Of a stretch of 64,000 nucleotides of DNA, positions 25,897 to 35,988 are shown in pieces. This DNA is from Bacteroidia bacterium. GTDB lineage: Bacteria; Bacteroidota; Bacteroidia; B-17B0; Aurantibacillaceae. The DNA is taken from the NCBI GenBank assembly GCA_022841465.1, contig JALHRL010000011.1, forward strand, positions 1 to 64,000, in the 5' to 3' direction. The position numbers were made by a program, and so were the translations under genes. The stretch's first letter is position 1. Every line of letters begins with the position of its first letter. The notes below the pieces were generated by a model. It searched no databases. It had not been told where the DNA came from and saw nothing but the letters and a program-made list of their open reading frames with translations.

Positions 25897-26852
25897 AAAT
25901 AACAATCGTCAACTATCCTTATTGATTTCTTTTCCATACTATTTCCAAACACAGGAGATAAACCAATCATAATTTCGCCGGTATGTGTTGCGCCTCTAAA
26001 ATATCGGTTAATGGATAAATCATACGCAAAGCCAACAATTAAATTATTTATTATTCTTACTTGAAAAATTCCGCAAACAAAATTTTTTCCGCGTAGACTA
26101 AAACCATAAGCAAATCGGGTGTACCAATAATTCATAAAATTTATTTCAAAATTGGGAAGTGTTTTATAAGAGCTTCTTAAATTAACGGATACTAAAAATT
26201 TATTTTCTAGTGGCAACATAAATTTTCGTCCAAAGCTTAAAATATAATGTGCAGGTAATTTACTTGGAGAACCAATTTGTTTTCCATTAAAATAATTACG
26301 TTGACTAAAAATACTTAACTGCCATAAGCTTAAATCAACAAAAAACTTTTTATTATAAATTCTAATTCCGGGAATAATATCGGGGTAAGCTAAAAAAGAT
26401 TTGGCGCTACCGGAAACAGCAGGGTCTGCCGTGTTTAACAACGAGGTATTTAATTTAAACTGCTTCATTCCGGCAAATACACCAACCGACATTACTGTGC
26501 GCTTGGCAATAAACTGATGAAAAGCATAGGAAAGATACATGCTGTTATCTATAAATACTCCATGTTTATCTTGATCGATATACACACCAACATTGTGCCA
26601 ATTTTTATAGGCACGTTGAGGAATAAAAGTATAATTGGCATTTAAAAAAGCAACTTTTGGATTGTTGTTAATGCCTACCCACTGTGTTCGCGCTCCAAAA
26701 ATAATTTCAAACGGATAATTTAAAGAAGTTCCGGAAGCAGCAGGACTATACCCTACTTTATTAAATAAAAATTGTGTGTATTGAGGTAATTGTTGTGCAT
26801 GAAAATTAAAAGCAACAACTAATAAAAATATTTTAAATATTAATTTCTTCAT
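25893..26852 (-). CDS. PorP/SprF family outer-membrane protein
   Basis: The protein has 319 residues, a signal peptide (ending NFHAQ) and the hallmark QQLPQYTQFLFNKVGYSPAASG. A strand-rich barrel follows, ending in a C-terminal region typical of type IX secretion-associated SprF/PorP proteins. Members work with a partner adhesin carrying a CHU_C domain to place it on the surface. Its start overlaps the upstream CHU_C gene by 4 bp (ATGA), so the two are translationally coupled. Confidence 0.9.
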   Translation of the reverse strand: MKKLIFKIFLLVVAFNFHAQQLPQYTQFLFNKVGYSPAASGTSLNYPFEIIFGARTQWVGINNNPKVAFLNANYTFIPQRAYKNWHNVGVYIDQDKHGVFIDNSMYLSYAFHQFIAKRTVMSVGVFAGMKQFKLNTSLLNTADPAVSGSAKSFLAYPDIIPGIRIYNKKFFVDLSLWQLSIFSQRNYFNGKQIGSPSKLPAHYILSFGRKFMLPLENKFLVSVNLRSSYKTLPNFEINFMNYWYTRFAYGFSLRGKNFVCGIFQVRIINNLIVGFAYDLSINRYFRGATHTGEIMIGLSPVFGNSMEKKSIRIVDDCYF

Positions 26853-27415
26853 CTTAAAATAGACACATCTCCTTTCAAGAAATTATCTTTTTCTGAAGCT
26901 TTAAAATAAAACATATAATAATACGTTCCGTCGGGCAAGGCTACCCCATTCCAACTTCCGTCCCACGGAGTATAGGTATCTTTTTGCCGGTGTACTTGTT
27001 GTCCCCATTTGTTGTAAACAAAAATTTCAAACTCCGGGTAATTTTGTATGTTTCCAATTTGCCAGGTATCGTTAAATGAATCTCCGTTTGGTGTAAAATG
27101 ATTGTTTATAATCACCGGGCACTCTTGTTTGCTAATTTTAAAATTAATTAGTGTATCCTGAGGAATAGAATCTGCTGTTTTGATGGTTACAGAATAATCG
27201 CCTTCTACTAATTCTTTAATAGAAGTAACATTATTTTGCCCGTTACTCCAAGTAATTAAATAGGGTGATTTTCCTCCGTTAACTTCAATTGCAGCGGCAC
27301 CCTTTGTGCAAATAACGTTTGCGAAAGTTAAATTAACTTTTAAAACAGAATCACCTTGAGCAATTGAATTTAGAACACAAAGAGCGAAGGATAAAATATA
27401 TAAAATACGAATCAA
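26849..27415 (-). CDS. Miniature SprB-repeat / gliding motility C-terminal domain (CHU_C) protein
   Basis: The protein has 188 residues: signal peptide, one SprB-type repeat (residues about 28-80, NVICTKGAAAIEVNGGKSPY and ITWSNGQ), then CHU_C (about 98-188: NNHFTPNGDSFNDTWQIGNI, VYNKWGQQV, LPDGTYYYMFYF). CHU_C is the type B signal that needs a PorP/SprF partner, here the very next gene. Typical SprB-like cargo has thousands of residues, so this is an unusually short form. The start is a TTG at 27415, directly after a small TAACTG/CAGTTA hairpin. Confidence 0.85.
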   Translation of the reverse strand: MIRILYILSFALCVLNSIAQGDSVLKVNLTFANVICTKGAAAIEVNGGKSPYLITWSNGQNNVTSIKELVEGDYSVTIKTADSIPQDTLINFKISKQECPVIINNHFTPNGDSFNDTWQIGNIQNYPEFEIFVYNKWGQQVHRQKDTYTPWDGSWNGVALPDGTYYYMFYFKASEKDNFLKGDVSILR

Positions 27416-27447
27416 CTAACTGTTTTACCAGTTAAAGATAAAAAAAT

Positions 27448-29391
27448 CTAATGACTTTTTTCTACCCAATCGCCGTGTTCTTTAATTAAACTAATTAATT
27501 CATCAACAGCCGTTTCGCTGGTTACATTTTTTTTAACCACCTCTTTGCCTTTGTATAAACTAATTTTTCCGGGGCCTGTACCAACATAACCATAATCAGC
27601 ATCGGCCATTTCACCCGGGCCGTTAACAATACAACCCATAATTCCAATTTTTATTCCTTTTAAATGATGGGTTCTTTCTCTAATTTTTTGTGTGGTTTCT
27701 TGTAAATCAAAAAGTGTTCGTCCACAACTTGGGCAACTGATGTATTCCGTTTTACTAATGCGTGTACGTGTGGCTTGCAAAATTCCGAATTGAGTAGAGT
27801 TTAAAACCTGCATGCTCACGCAATTTTTTTCTTTCAACCACAAACCATCGCCCATACCATCTATTAATAACGCTCCCGCATCGGTTCCGGCATAAAGCTG
27901 AAATTCAGATTCACTTAAATCTTTATAATTAAATTTTAAAATGATTGGGTTGTTACAATTCGCGTCTTTTAAATCAATAATCATTCTTCTAATTTCGGGC
28001 ATTGCTGCACCGTTAAAAGAATCTACAATTAAAACAATTGTTTTGTTGGTATTAACTTTTTCAATAAAGGAAGGAGTTAAAACTTTCCAATCAACCGCAA
28101 CAAAATTTAACTTGTCAGATTTTTCATTTGATTTAAAAAACTCTTCGCCGCAAAATAACGGATAGGTTCTATCTTTACTTTTATTTTTCTTCCACAGTTC
28201 AGAATTAAAAATAATTCCAAGCGTTCCCGGAATTTGAAAGTTTACAGTATTATCGCCTGCATAAATAAAATCAACTGCTAAATCGCTTAAATTCCATTTA
28301 TCTAAAGGAACCGAATAATTGTAACCAACAGCAAACAATGATGCAGGAGTAATTTCTGTTTTTAAACTGTAATCGGCAATTACACGTGGTACATTATGAT
28401 TACCAATGTTAATTACTTCCCGAGTTTTATTTCGGTTATACTCAAAAGGATTATAAGGTATTTGTTTTTCTATTGGTTTTATTGGATCGTGATTATTCCT
28501 TTTAATGTATCTGTCTGCTAATGTTTTTGCAACAGGAATTTCAAACTCGGGCTCTTCGGTTAAGGAAACTCGAATGGTATCGCCCAATCCATCTTCTAAC
28601 AAAGTACCAATACCCACTGCTGATTTTATTCTTCCATCTTCACCATCACCCGCTTCTGTTACTCCCAAATGCAAAGGGTAATTTCTATTTGTTTCCATCA
28701 TTTTGCTTACCAGCAAACGGTAAGCCTGCACCATAACTTGTGTGTTACTGGCTTTCATTGAAATTACTAACTCGTGGTAATTATTTTCTTCGCAAATGCG
28801 CACAAACTCTAATGCACTTTCCACCATTCCTAAAGGCGTATCGCCATAACGGCTCATTATTCTATCACTTAAAGAGCCGTGATTGGTTCCAATACGCATT
28901 GCGGTTCCGTATTCTTTACAAATTTTTATGAGTGGAGTAAATCTGTTTCTTATTCTTTCTAACTCCGATTCATAGGCGGCATCGGAATAATCAATGGTTT
29001 CAAATTTCTTTTTATCGGCGTAATTTCCAGGGTTAACACGTACCTTTTCTACCAGGCGCGCAGCCATTTCTGCAGCATTAGGCGTAAAATGAATATCGGC
29101 AACCAATGGCGTACTAAAACCGGCAGCGCGAATTTCTTTCTTAATTTGTTCTAAATTTTTTGCCTCGGTAATGCTGGGGGCAGTAATTCTAACCAACTCG
29201 CAACCTGCTTCAATCATTCTAATGCTTTGCGCAACAGTGGCTTTTGTATCCATGGTGTCTGTAGTAGTCATACTTTGAATACGTATGGGATTATTTCCTC
29301 CTAACAACATATCGCCAATTTTTACCTCGCGGGTAACAAAGCGTGAATATTGAGTTAAACTATTACAGTATTTAAAATTTTCAGTACCCAT
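27448..29391 (-). CDS. ispG: 4-hydroxy-3-methylbut-2-enyl diphosphate synthase, long form
   Basis: This 647-residue enzyme of the MEP isoprenoid pathway converts ME-cPP to HMBPP. The N-terminal TIM barrel (MTTTDTMDTKATVAQSIRMI, LVADIHF) and the C-terminal 4Fe-4S domain (CPSCGRTLFDL, GIMGCIVNGPGE) are separated by an insert domain of about 250 residues, giving the three-domain form of Bacteroidota, Chlamydiae and plants. All three cluster Cys are present. It pairs functionally with the polyprenyl synthase gene near 9 kb. Confidence 0.96.
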   Translation of the reverse strand: MGTENFKYCNSLTQYSRFVTREVKIGDMLLGGNNPIRIQSMTTTDTMDTKATVAQSIRMIEAGCELVRITAPSITEAKNLEQIKKEIRAAGFSTPLVADIHFTPNAAEMAARLVEKVRVNPGNYADKKKFETIDYSDAAYESELERIRNRFTPLIKICKEYGTAMRIGTNHGSLSDRIMSRYGDTPLGMVESALEFVRICEENNYHELVISMKASNTQVMVQAYRLLVSKMMETNRNYPLHLGVTEAGDGEDGRIKSAVGIGTLLEDGLGDTIRVSLTEEPEFEIPVAKTLADRYIKRNNHDPIKPIEKQIPYNPFEYNRNKTREVINIGNHNVPRVIADYSLKTEITPASLFAVGYNYSVPLDKWNLSDLAVDFIYAGDNTVNFQIPGTLGIIFNSELWKKNKSKDRTYPLFCGEEFFKSNEKSDKLNFVAVDWKVLTPSFIEKVNTNKTIVLIVDSFNGAAMPEIRRMIIDLKDANCNNPIILKFNYKDLSESEFQLYAGTDAGALLIDGMGDGLWLKEKNCVSMQVLNSTQFGILQATRTRISKTEYISCPSCGRTLFDLQETTQKIRERTHHLKGIKIGIMGCIVNGPGEMADADYGYVGTGPGKISLYKGKEVVKKNVTSETAVDELISLIKEHGDWVEKSH

Positions 29392-29451
29392 TTTTAATGT
29401 GAAGCAATTAGAGAAACAAAGATAAAGGTAATTTGTTTAATGAAGGCAGGC

Positions 29452-30081
29452 TTATTTTAAATCATTCTTAATTCTTTTAGAAATGGGTACCCATACTCTG
29501 CGGCCAACGTCTTCTGCCAAATCTTTAGCGATGCTTTCTCTCAGTCCTTTTTCGCGATAAACTGTTTTATCTTTATTGGTACCAAACATAATATCAGCTG
29601 CACTGCGATTATTTTTTAATTTTTCGTTTTTTACTTTTGAATTAGTACACGACATGCCCACTTTTTTATTGGTTTTAGCATTTATACAATCTGCATTTAC
29701 TGTAACCTCTACTTTACTTAAATAAACAACTTGCCCGTTCATGGTTGACTTTGAGTTATTTATTGTTTCCGCAAAATCACTTTCAATAATTTCAACTTTA
29801 TTAAATTTAATAATGTAATCGGGGTTAGTGGAAGAATTATCTATGGTAACATTTTTGGTTAGTGCACCTTCATTATTAAATCCTTTCATAAAAGCATTAT
29901 AAAAATCCAATTCAGTAAAATTAGTAACGTATTTGGGATAACCGGCATTACTTGTTATAAAAATTAAATTGGGGGCTTCTTCTATTTTTAAAACAACCGG
30001 TTTTGGTATTTCTTTTTTAAACAGAATACATGCTTGTGCCAGAACTAAAATTAAAACAAAATAATAAATTATTCTTTTCAT
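29452..30081 (-). CDS. Putative lipoprotein behind the GH92 gene
   Basis: The protein has 209 residues; LVLAQACILF looks like a lipobox with Cys18. The body holds two beta/alpha segments (LIFITSNAGYPKYVTNFTEL, YIIKFNKVEIIESDFAE) and a basic C-terminus with DVGRRVWVPI. No known domain is recognised. Its ATG overlaps the GH92 stop codon by 4 bp, so it is the last gene of the MFS-GH92 operon. Confidence 0.68.
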   Translation of the reverse strand: MKRIIYYFVLILVLAQACILFKKEIPKPVVLKIEEAPNLIFITSNAGYPKYVTNFTELDFYNAFMKGFNNEGALTKNVTIDNSSTNPDYIIKFNKVEIIESDFAETINNSKSTMNGQVVYLSKVEVTVNADCINAKTNKKVGMSCTNSKVKNEKLKNNRSAADIMFGTNKDKTVYREKGLRESIAKDLAEDVGRRVWVPISKRIKNDLK

Positions 30082-33005
30082 CTTATTTCAATTTCATCAA
30101 TAAAAATAAATGCATCTCCGCCTTTGCCTTCGTGCCACTCGGGAAGGGTTCCAAAGTTTTTTGCAACAACTTTCAATTTCTTTACTTTAATTGGTTTATC
30201 TAATAATACCGAAAACATTTTTGTTTTTACATCGTAATTATCTGCAGGAATATCATTTTTTACAGTTTCCAACAAAGTAAATTTTACACCATCTGTTGAA
30301 TAGTAAAAACTAACTTCTGAAGGAAATAATATCCACGAACGTGTATCCTGCAAAAAATTTGCCTCTACGGCACAAACACTTTTTGGATTTTTTATTTCAA
30401 CAACCGCTTCAAAATCTTGTTTTTGATACCCTTGCCAATCTCCTTTTCTCCAATCTTTTTCTCCGTAAACACCATCTACTAAAGATTGTGGGCCGCCTGC
30501 GGTGTATTGCGAATTTGGAATTGATTTTGTTTTCACCAAAAACGCAGGGTTAATTCTAAATAAATTTGCAGTAACCATTTCGCTACTGTCTGCCAACGAA
30601 TATACTTTAGCACGAATTTGAGTACTGGTGCTCACTAAAAATGGTTTCTGATAAATGGTATTTATTCTGGTTGGATAAGAACTATTGATTGAATAACCTA
30701 TAGAGTAATTTTTAGTATTAACCGGTATTATACTAACCATTTGAGGAAGATTAAATGTTTTAGATGCATATTTAATAATTGGTGTAGGTACAATTGGATA
30801 TTCCGTTAAAGAAGTATTTGGTCGGTTGTCTTTGGCTTCCCCATACTTATTGGATAAATCGGTTTTTAATTTATATAAATAACTTAACTTATTGCAATTA
30901 ATAAATTCATCGTGGCTTATAAAAGAGTTTTTACTTACAACTCCGTTTACTTCAATTTCTGAAATTACTTTATTAGGATTTATTTCGGTTTGAATCAAAA
31001 TATTTTTTCCGTTTTCTTGTGCAATTTCTATTTCGCGATATTGTGGCTGAAACAAAACGTACTCTGGCTTACCGGGGCAAACCTGATATAAACCCATGGA
31101 GCTTAAAACATACCAGGCGCTCAACTGTCCGCAATCATCATTACCAATTAATCCATCAGGAGCGTTTTTATAAAAATCGGTAAGAATTTTATTTACACGC
31201 AACATGGTTTTTTCAGGCTTGCCAATATAGTGATATAAAAATGCTGCATGGTGACTTGGCTCATTACCATGGGCATATTGGCCAATTAAACCGGTAACAT
31301 CTGCTTGGTCTCTTCCGGTAGTTTTTAATTTTGTGGTAAATAATTCGTCTAGTTTCTTTTCAAACTTTGCATCGCTTCCGTGTAAATTAATTAAACCGGT
31401 AATATCATGAGGAACATAAAACGAGTAATGCCAACTATTTCCTTCGGTATAGTGATTATTTATTTCGTAAGGATTAAATGGTGAATACCAATTTCCATTT
31501 AAACGTGGGCGCATAAATCCGGTACTTACATCAAATAAATTTTTGTACGCCTGAGCCGATTTTAAAAGTTCAGGAATTAGACTGTTGTTGTTTAATAATT
31601 TGCTCATTTGTGCAATGCACCAATTATCGTAAGCATACTCTAATGATTTAGAAACGCTTTCGCTTTCATCATTTACTTCTAAAAACCTTTTTGTATAAAA
31701 CTTTTTAATTCCGAATTTATTATACTGTGCCGCCTCTTTCATTGCTGTTAATGATTTTCGGGCATCGTAGCCTTTAATTCCTTTTGCATAAGCATCTGTA
31801 ATTACCGAAACAGAATGATACCCAATCATACAATCTGTTTCGTTTGAGGATAGTTCCCAAACCGGCAAACGTTTACTTTGTTCGTATTGCACCATAAATG
31901 TATTTATAAAATCGTTGGTGCGTTTAGTTTCAATTATGGTAAACAATGGATGCAATGCTCTGTAAGTGTCCCATAGTGAAAAAACATTGTGATGAGTAAA
32001 ACCTTCTGCGGTATAAATTTTATTATCGCGGCCACGATATCTATTATCAACATCCATATCTAAACTTGGGTGAATAAAACTGTGGTAAAGTGCCGTATAA
32101 AAAATCGTTTTCTTGTCTTTATCGTCCTCTGCAATTTTTATTTTTGAAAGTTGAGTACTCCAATCTTCTATGGCATTTTCTTTATATTTTTCAAAATCCC
32201 AATGCGGAGCTTCCTTATTTAAGTTTTTTGTTGCTCCTTCCTCATCTACATTAGAAATTGAAACTTTAACCATTAAAGGAATAGAATCTGAATTATTAAA
32301 CTCAAACAATGCACCTTCCGGAAACTCCTTTTTTTTGATGCTTAATATTTCCGTTAAATTTCTGCTTGTTGAATACAACATTTTTTTAATTGGTTTACTA
32401 AACTTTATGGTGTAATAACAGTATTGTTCTTTTGCCCAGGCGCTGCTGATTCTAAAGCCAACTACCGTAAAGCTATCTTTTTGTTGCACAAAGCCTTTTA
32501 ATAATTTATCGCGATGTAATAAATCTAAAAATAAAAAAGCTTGTTTACCTGTAAATCTATATTCGTGAATTCCGGTGCGCGGTGTAGTGGTTAATTTTAC
32601 CTGTATGCCATTATTTAACTTAACAGAATAAGTTCCTGCACTTGCTGTTTCGCTTTTATGAGAAAAGGTAGAAGCATATTTTCTAGAATCGCCACCCATT
32701 AATTTATTGGAAGGAGTTAATAAAATATCGCCCCAATCGCTTACTCCTGTTCCGCTTAAATGGGTATGCGAAAATCCATAAATTATAGAATCGCTGTAAT
32801 GATAACCACTACAACCATCCCAACTGCCGTCAATACGGGTATCAGGACTAAGTTGTACCATTCCGAAAGGAGAAACCGGCCCTGGGAAAGTATGACCATG
32901 GCCTCCTGTGCCAATAAAAGGATTTACAAACGAAGCGTATTTTTCTGTTGATTGAGAATATACACTACAAGAAACTAAAATTAAAATATAGAAATAAAAC
33001 TTCAT
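30078..33005 (-). CDS. GH92 family alpha-mannosidase-type glycoside hydrolase
   Basis: The protein has 975 residues and a signal peptide. The family signature begins early (VNPFIGTGGHGHTFPGPVSP, then FGMVQLSPDT), and the catalytic half shows WHYSFYVPHD, GNDDCGQLSAWYVLSSMGLY and PGKPEYVLFQP. Family members are calcium-dependent inverting alpha-1,2-mannosidases acting on N-glycan-type mannans. Two C-terminal add-ons follow: a chitobiase-C-like beta domain (about 760-815) and a discoidin-like domain (about 840-975, FEAVVEIKNP, VSFYYSTDGVKF). It lies 3 bp after the sugar transporter gene. Confidence 0.92.
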   Translation of the reverse strand: MKFYFYILILVSCSVYSQSTEKYASFVNPFIGTGGHGHTFPGPVSPFGMVQLSPDTRIDGSWDGCSGYHYSDSIIYGFSHTHLSGTGVSDWGDILLTPSNKLMGGDSRKYASTFSHKSETASAGTYSVKLNNGIQVKLTTTPRTGIHEYRFTGKQAFLFLDLLHRDKLLKGFVQQKDSFTVVGFRISSAWAKEQYCYYTIKFSKPIKKMLYSTSRNLTEILSIKKKEFPEGALFEFNNSDSIPLMVKVSISNVDEEGATKNLNKEAPHWDFEKYKENAIEDWSTQLSKIKIAEDDKDKKTIFYTALYHSFIHPSLDMDVDNRYRGRDNKIYTAEGFTHHNVFSLWDTYRALHPLFTIIETKRTNDFINTFMVQYEQSKRLPVWELSSNETDCMIGYHSVSVITDAYAKGIKGYDARKSLTAMKEAAQYNKFGIKKFYTKRFLEVNDESESVSKSLEYAYDNWCIAQMSKLLNNNSLIPELLKSAQAYKNLFDVSTGFMRPRLNGNWYSPFNPYEINNHYTEGNSWHYSFYVPHDITGLINLHGSDAKFEKKLDELFTTKLKTTGRDQADVTGLIGQYAHGNEPSHHAAFLYHYIGKPEKTMLRVNKILTDFYKNAPDGLIGNDDCGQLSAWYVLSSMGLYQVCPGKPEYVLFQPQYREIEIAQENGKNILIQTEINPNKVISEIEVNGVVSKNSFISHDEFINCNKLSYLYKLKTDLSNKYGEAKDNRPNTSLTEYPIVPTPIIKYASKTFNLPQMVSIIPVNTKNYSIGYSINSSYPTRINTIYQKPFLVSTSTQIRAKVYSLADSSEMVTANLFRINPAFLVKTKSIPNSQYTAGGPQSLVDGVYGEKDWRKGDWQGYQKQDFEAVVEIKNPKSVCAVEANFLQDTRSWILFPSEVSFYYSTDGVKFTLLETVKNDIPADNYDVKTKMFSVLLDKPIKVKKLKVVAKNFGTLPEWHEGKGGDAFIFIDEIEIR

Positions 33006-33008
33006 TGC

Positions 33009-34421
33009 TTAATGACCTGCCTTTTCACTTATGTTCTTAAAATCGATGCCTTGTTTTTTAAAAATAGATTTTACCTTAAAGGCATACCACGCAAGGTACG
33101 CAAAACAAAATACTGTAACAATATAAGATGAATGTGCATTAAAATTATCTGCCAACAATCCTTGTATTGGAGGAATAATAGCCCCTCCTAAAATCATCAT
33201 TACCAATAAAGCCGACCCTTGATTGGTGTGTTTACCTAAACCATTAATGGCTAATGTAAAAATGCAGGGCCACATTACAGAACAAAACAAACCTCCGCTT
33301 AAAAAAGAATAAAGGGCAAGATTTCCGGTACTAAGTAGTCCCACCACCATCATTAATGCACCGGCAGAAGCAAGGAATAAAAGGGTACGCGAAGGGTTAT
33401 CGCCTGAAATTATAAATAACAGAGCAGCGGCTAATACATAGGGTATGTAATAATAATAATCGCTTACGTTACTTCCTCTCAAATAGTTTATGCCGTAAAT
33501 AACAGCAAAAGCAATAAAAGGTACAATTAGTTGTAGTATTTTTTTAGCAATCGGTTTTAAATTAAATACCACTAAAGATCCTGTCCAACGTCCAATCATT
33601 AAACTGCCCCAATACAAGGAAATAAAATGAGAAATGCGTGTATGATCTATCCCTTTAATTTCGGGCATGGCTAACAAAGCGCCCATGTTACTTTGTATGG
33701 TAACCTCTACACCAACATATACAAAAATGGCAATCATACCCAAAGTAAGTTGCGGATATTTTAAAACAGTTAAATCTTTATTTAATTTATCGGCTGCACC
33801 AACCTGTGGTAATTTAGAAATCCACAAAATACTTGCGCACAACAAAAACAAAGAAAACAAAATAAGTGCCGGAACTTTAACTGCACTTAAATCGCTTGAA
33901 GCGGCATCGGGTGCATTTATATTTCCGAAAAGCGCATAACTTAATAGCACCGGGCCTATAGTTGTTCCAAAAGAATTTATTCCGCCGGCCAAATTTAAAC
34001 GTTGTGCACCGGTTTCTTTATCGCCAAAATTTATTACAAAAGGGTTAGCAACAATTTGTTGTAATGCAAAACCCAAACCGATTACAAACAAGGCAATTAA
34101 TAATAAAGGATAGGAAAACATACTTGCAGCCGGAATAAAAATTAAAGAACCGATTGCAGATAATAGTAAACCTGTAATAAGTGCTTTTTTATATCCTAAT
34201 TTACTTATGGGGTCGCCAACAGCCCTTGATATTAAAAAGTATAGTATAGAACCAATAGCATAAGCTGCATAAAAAGCCAAATCAACCAATTGCGACTGAA
34301 ACTGAGATAAAATAAATTTTTCTTTAAATAAAGGAATTAATATTCCGTTACTGGCGGCCACAAAGCCCCAGAAAAAAAACACAGAGATTAAAGCGATAAA
34401 AGAAGATTGCAAACGTTGCAT
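33009..34421 (-). CDS. Sugar:proton MFS transporter (FucP/NagP/GluP type)
   Basis: The protein has 470 residues and about 12 membrane segments. FFFWGFVAASNGILIPLFKE in helix 1, FVIGLGFALQQIVANPFV, and NLAGGINSFGTTIGPVLLSY are the FucP-family signatures. It probably imports the monosaccharide released by the downstream GH92 enzyme, or an N-acetylhexosamine. It is the first gene of a leftward operon (MFS, GH92, lipoprotein). Confidence 0.9.
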   Translation of the reverse strand: MQRLQSSFIALISVFFFWGFVAASNGILIPLFKEKFILSQFQSQLVDLAFYAAYAIGSILYFLISRAVGDPISKLGYKKALITGLLLSAIGSLIFIPAASMFSYPLLLIALFVIGLGFALQQIVANPFVINFGDKETGAQRLNLAGGINSFGTTIGPVLLSYALFGNINAPDAASSDLSAVKVPALILFSLFLLCASILWISKLPQVGAADKLNKDLTVLKYPQLTLGMIAIFVYVGVEVTIQSNMGALLAMPEIKGIDHTRISHFISLYWGSLMIGRWTGSLVVFNLKPIAKKILQLIVPFIAFAVIYGINYLRGSNVSDYYYYIPYVLAAALLFIISGDNPSRTLLFLASAGALMMVVGLLSTGNLALYSFLSGGLFCSVMWPCIFTLAINGLGKHTNQGSALLVMMILGGAIIPPIQGLLADNFNAHSSYIVTVFCFAYLAWYAFKVKSIFKKQGIDFKNISEKAGH

Positions 34422-34568
34422 AATTATTTTTATCTAAGTTATTGCTTTATGTTGTTCGCGTTTTTACACTCAATGGCAAGTTTTTAACATCGTTTTTGCA
34501 ATATTTAATAGTATTAAGCCTAAATGAATTGCTTTTAAAGTTTAATTTTAAAACTTATTGCATTATAA

Positions 34569-35462
34569 ATGAAACTGCTGTACCCACAAAACTGGAAAGA
34601 TTACGAATTAATTGATTGCGGAAATTTTGAAAAATTAGAACGCTTTGGGAATTACATTACCATTAGACCCGAACCTCAGGCAGTATGGCCCAAAATATAT
34701 TCGGAACAAGAGTGGGAAAAATTAGCGCATGTTAAGTTTATCTCTAAATCATCCAGCAGTGGCAATTGGAAATTTTTAAAGAAAATGCCCGAACAATGGA
34801 CCATTAATTACTCTTTACCAAAAACAGAAGGCGGTAAAGGTGAGGTGGCACAAATAACTTTTAGACTGGGCTTAACCTCGTTTAAACACGTGGGTGTTTT
34901 TCCGGAGCAAGCTGTAAACTGGGATATTATTTACAAACATTTGGTAAAACAAAGCAAACCAAAATTTTTAAATTTATTTGCTTACACGGGAGGCGCATCA
35001 TTAGCGGCTAAAGCGGCCGGTGCCGATGTAACCCATGTAGATAGTATTAAACAGGTAATTACTTGGGCAAATGAAAACATGCAAAAATCAAAATTAGATA
35101 ATATACGATGGTTGGTAGAAGATGCCTTAAAGTTTGCAAAAAAAGAATTGAAACGCGGAAACATTTATCAAGGAATTATATTAGACCCTCCGGCATTTGG
35201 CCACGGACCTAATGGTGAAAAATGGAAACTGGAAGATAATATTTCTGAAATGATGGATAGTGTTTTACAAATATTAGATAAAGAAAATCATTTATTAATT
35301 TTAAATGCATACTCCTTAGGGTTTTCGGCAATTGTTCCTGAGAATTTATTGCAACCATTTGCTCAAAAAAACAAATCGGAACTTAGTATTGGTGAACTTT
35401 ATCTTCCGGCAAAAAGTGGTGTTAAGCTGCCGCTGGGAGTTTTTGGTAGAATTCAAAAATAA
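34569..35462 (+). CDS. Class I SAM-dependent methyltransferase (RlmI/RlmK-like)
   Basis: The protein has 297 residues. Motif I is FLNLFAYTGGASLAA, the acidic SAM-binding residue is in VTHVDSIKQ, and the catalytic motif is DPPAFGHG. The layout matches the PF10672 rRNA m5C-type methyltransferases, but the PUA domain of RlmI is replaced by a different N-terminal region of about 100 residues. The likely substrate is 23S rRNA; the exact base is unknown. Confidence 0.85.
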   Translation: MKLLYPQNWKDYELIDCGNFEKLERFGNYITIRPEPQAVWPKIYSEQEWEKLAHVKFISKSSSSGNWKFLKKMPEQWTINYSLPKTEGGKGEVAQITFRLGLTSFKHVGVFPEQAVNWDIIYKHLVKQSKPKFLNLFAYTGGASLAAKAAGADVTHVDSIKQVITWANENMQKSKLDNIRWLVEDALKFAKKELKRGNIYQGIILDPPAFGHGPNGEKWKLEDNISEMMDSVLQILDKENHLLILNAYSLGFSAIVPENLLQPFAQKNKSELSIGELYLPAKSGVKLPLGVFGRIQK

Positions 35463-35469
35463 ATAGGTT

Positions 35470-35988
35470 ATGAAAAAAACAATTTTACTTTTTCTTTTAT
35501 TTGCCTGGGCTGTTAGCCACAGCCAAATTACCTGCGAAACACTAAAAATAGTTGGGGTAAATTACAGCTTAACCGCGTGTAAAAACGGTAGAGCAAAATT
35601 AATGTACACAGATACTTCTATTGTAAATCATTTTAAACATAAAAATTTTCAGTTAATGTTGGTGAGTAGTTTAAACGATGAGCATAAAGCTGAAATGAAA
35701 AAATATAAAATTAATTTAAACCCAAGTGATACCGTTATTGTTTACGATTGGGATATTTTACAAGATGCTAAAATGGGTTATTTTGGTACAGCAATTGGTA
35801 AAGTAAGATACAGTTGTACCGACAGTATTATTCAAATAAAAAAGTATTTTTTAAAACCGGGAGGTACCGGCAACTACACTCCAACGCGTTTTAAATTATT
35901 TCGAATGAATGCAGATAATTTTATAATGTTTGATTTAGATCACCCCTACCTCAACATTAATTATTATTTTAAAAAAGAAAAGGAGTGA
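35470..35988 (+). CDS. Secreted protein of unknown function
   Basis: The protein has 172 residues and a signal peptide ending near SHSQ (residue 18). Two early Cys (ITCETLKIVGV, SLTACKNG) may form a disulfide. The remainder is beta-rich without a recognised family. It starts 8 nt after the methyltransferase gene and is probably cotranscribed. It abuts the convergent membrane-protein gene with no spacer. Confidence 0.65.
   Translation: MKKTILLFLLFAWAVSHSQITCETLKIVGVNYSLTACKNGRAKLMYTDTSIVNHFKHKNFQLMLVSSLNDEHKAEMKKYKINLNPSDTVIVYDWDILQDAKMGYFGTAIGKVRYSCTDSIIQIKKYFLKPGGTGNYTPTRFKLFRMNADNFIMFDLDHPYLNINYYFKKEKE

Noticed and set aside
27416-27447. TAACTG/CAGTTA hairpin before the CHU_C gene as the terminator of another gene
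   Set aside because: No T tract follows on either strand and it lies directly at the TTG start; it may affect translation instead.
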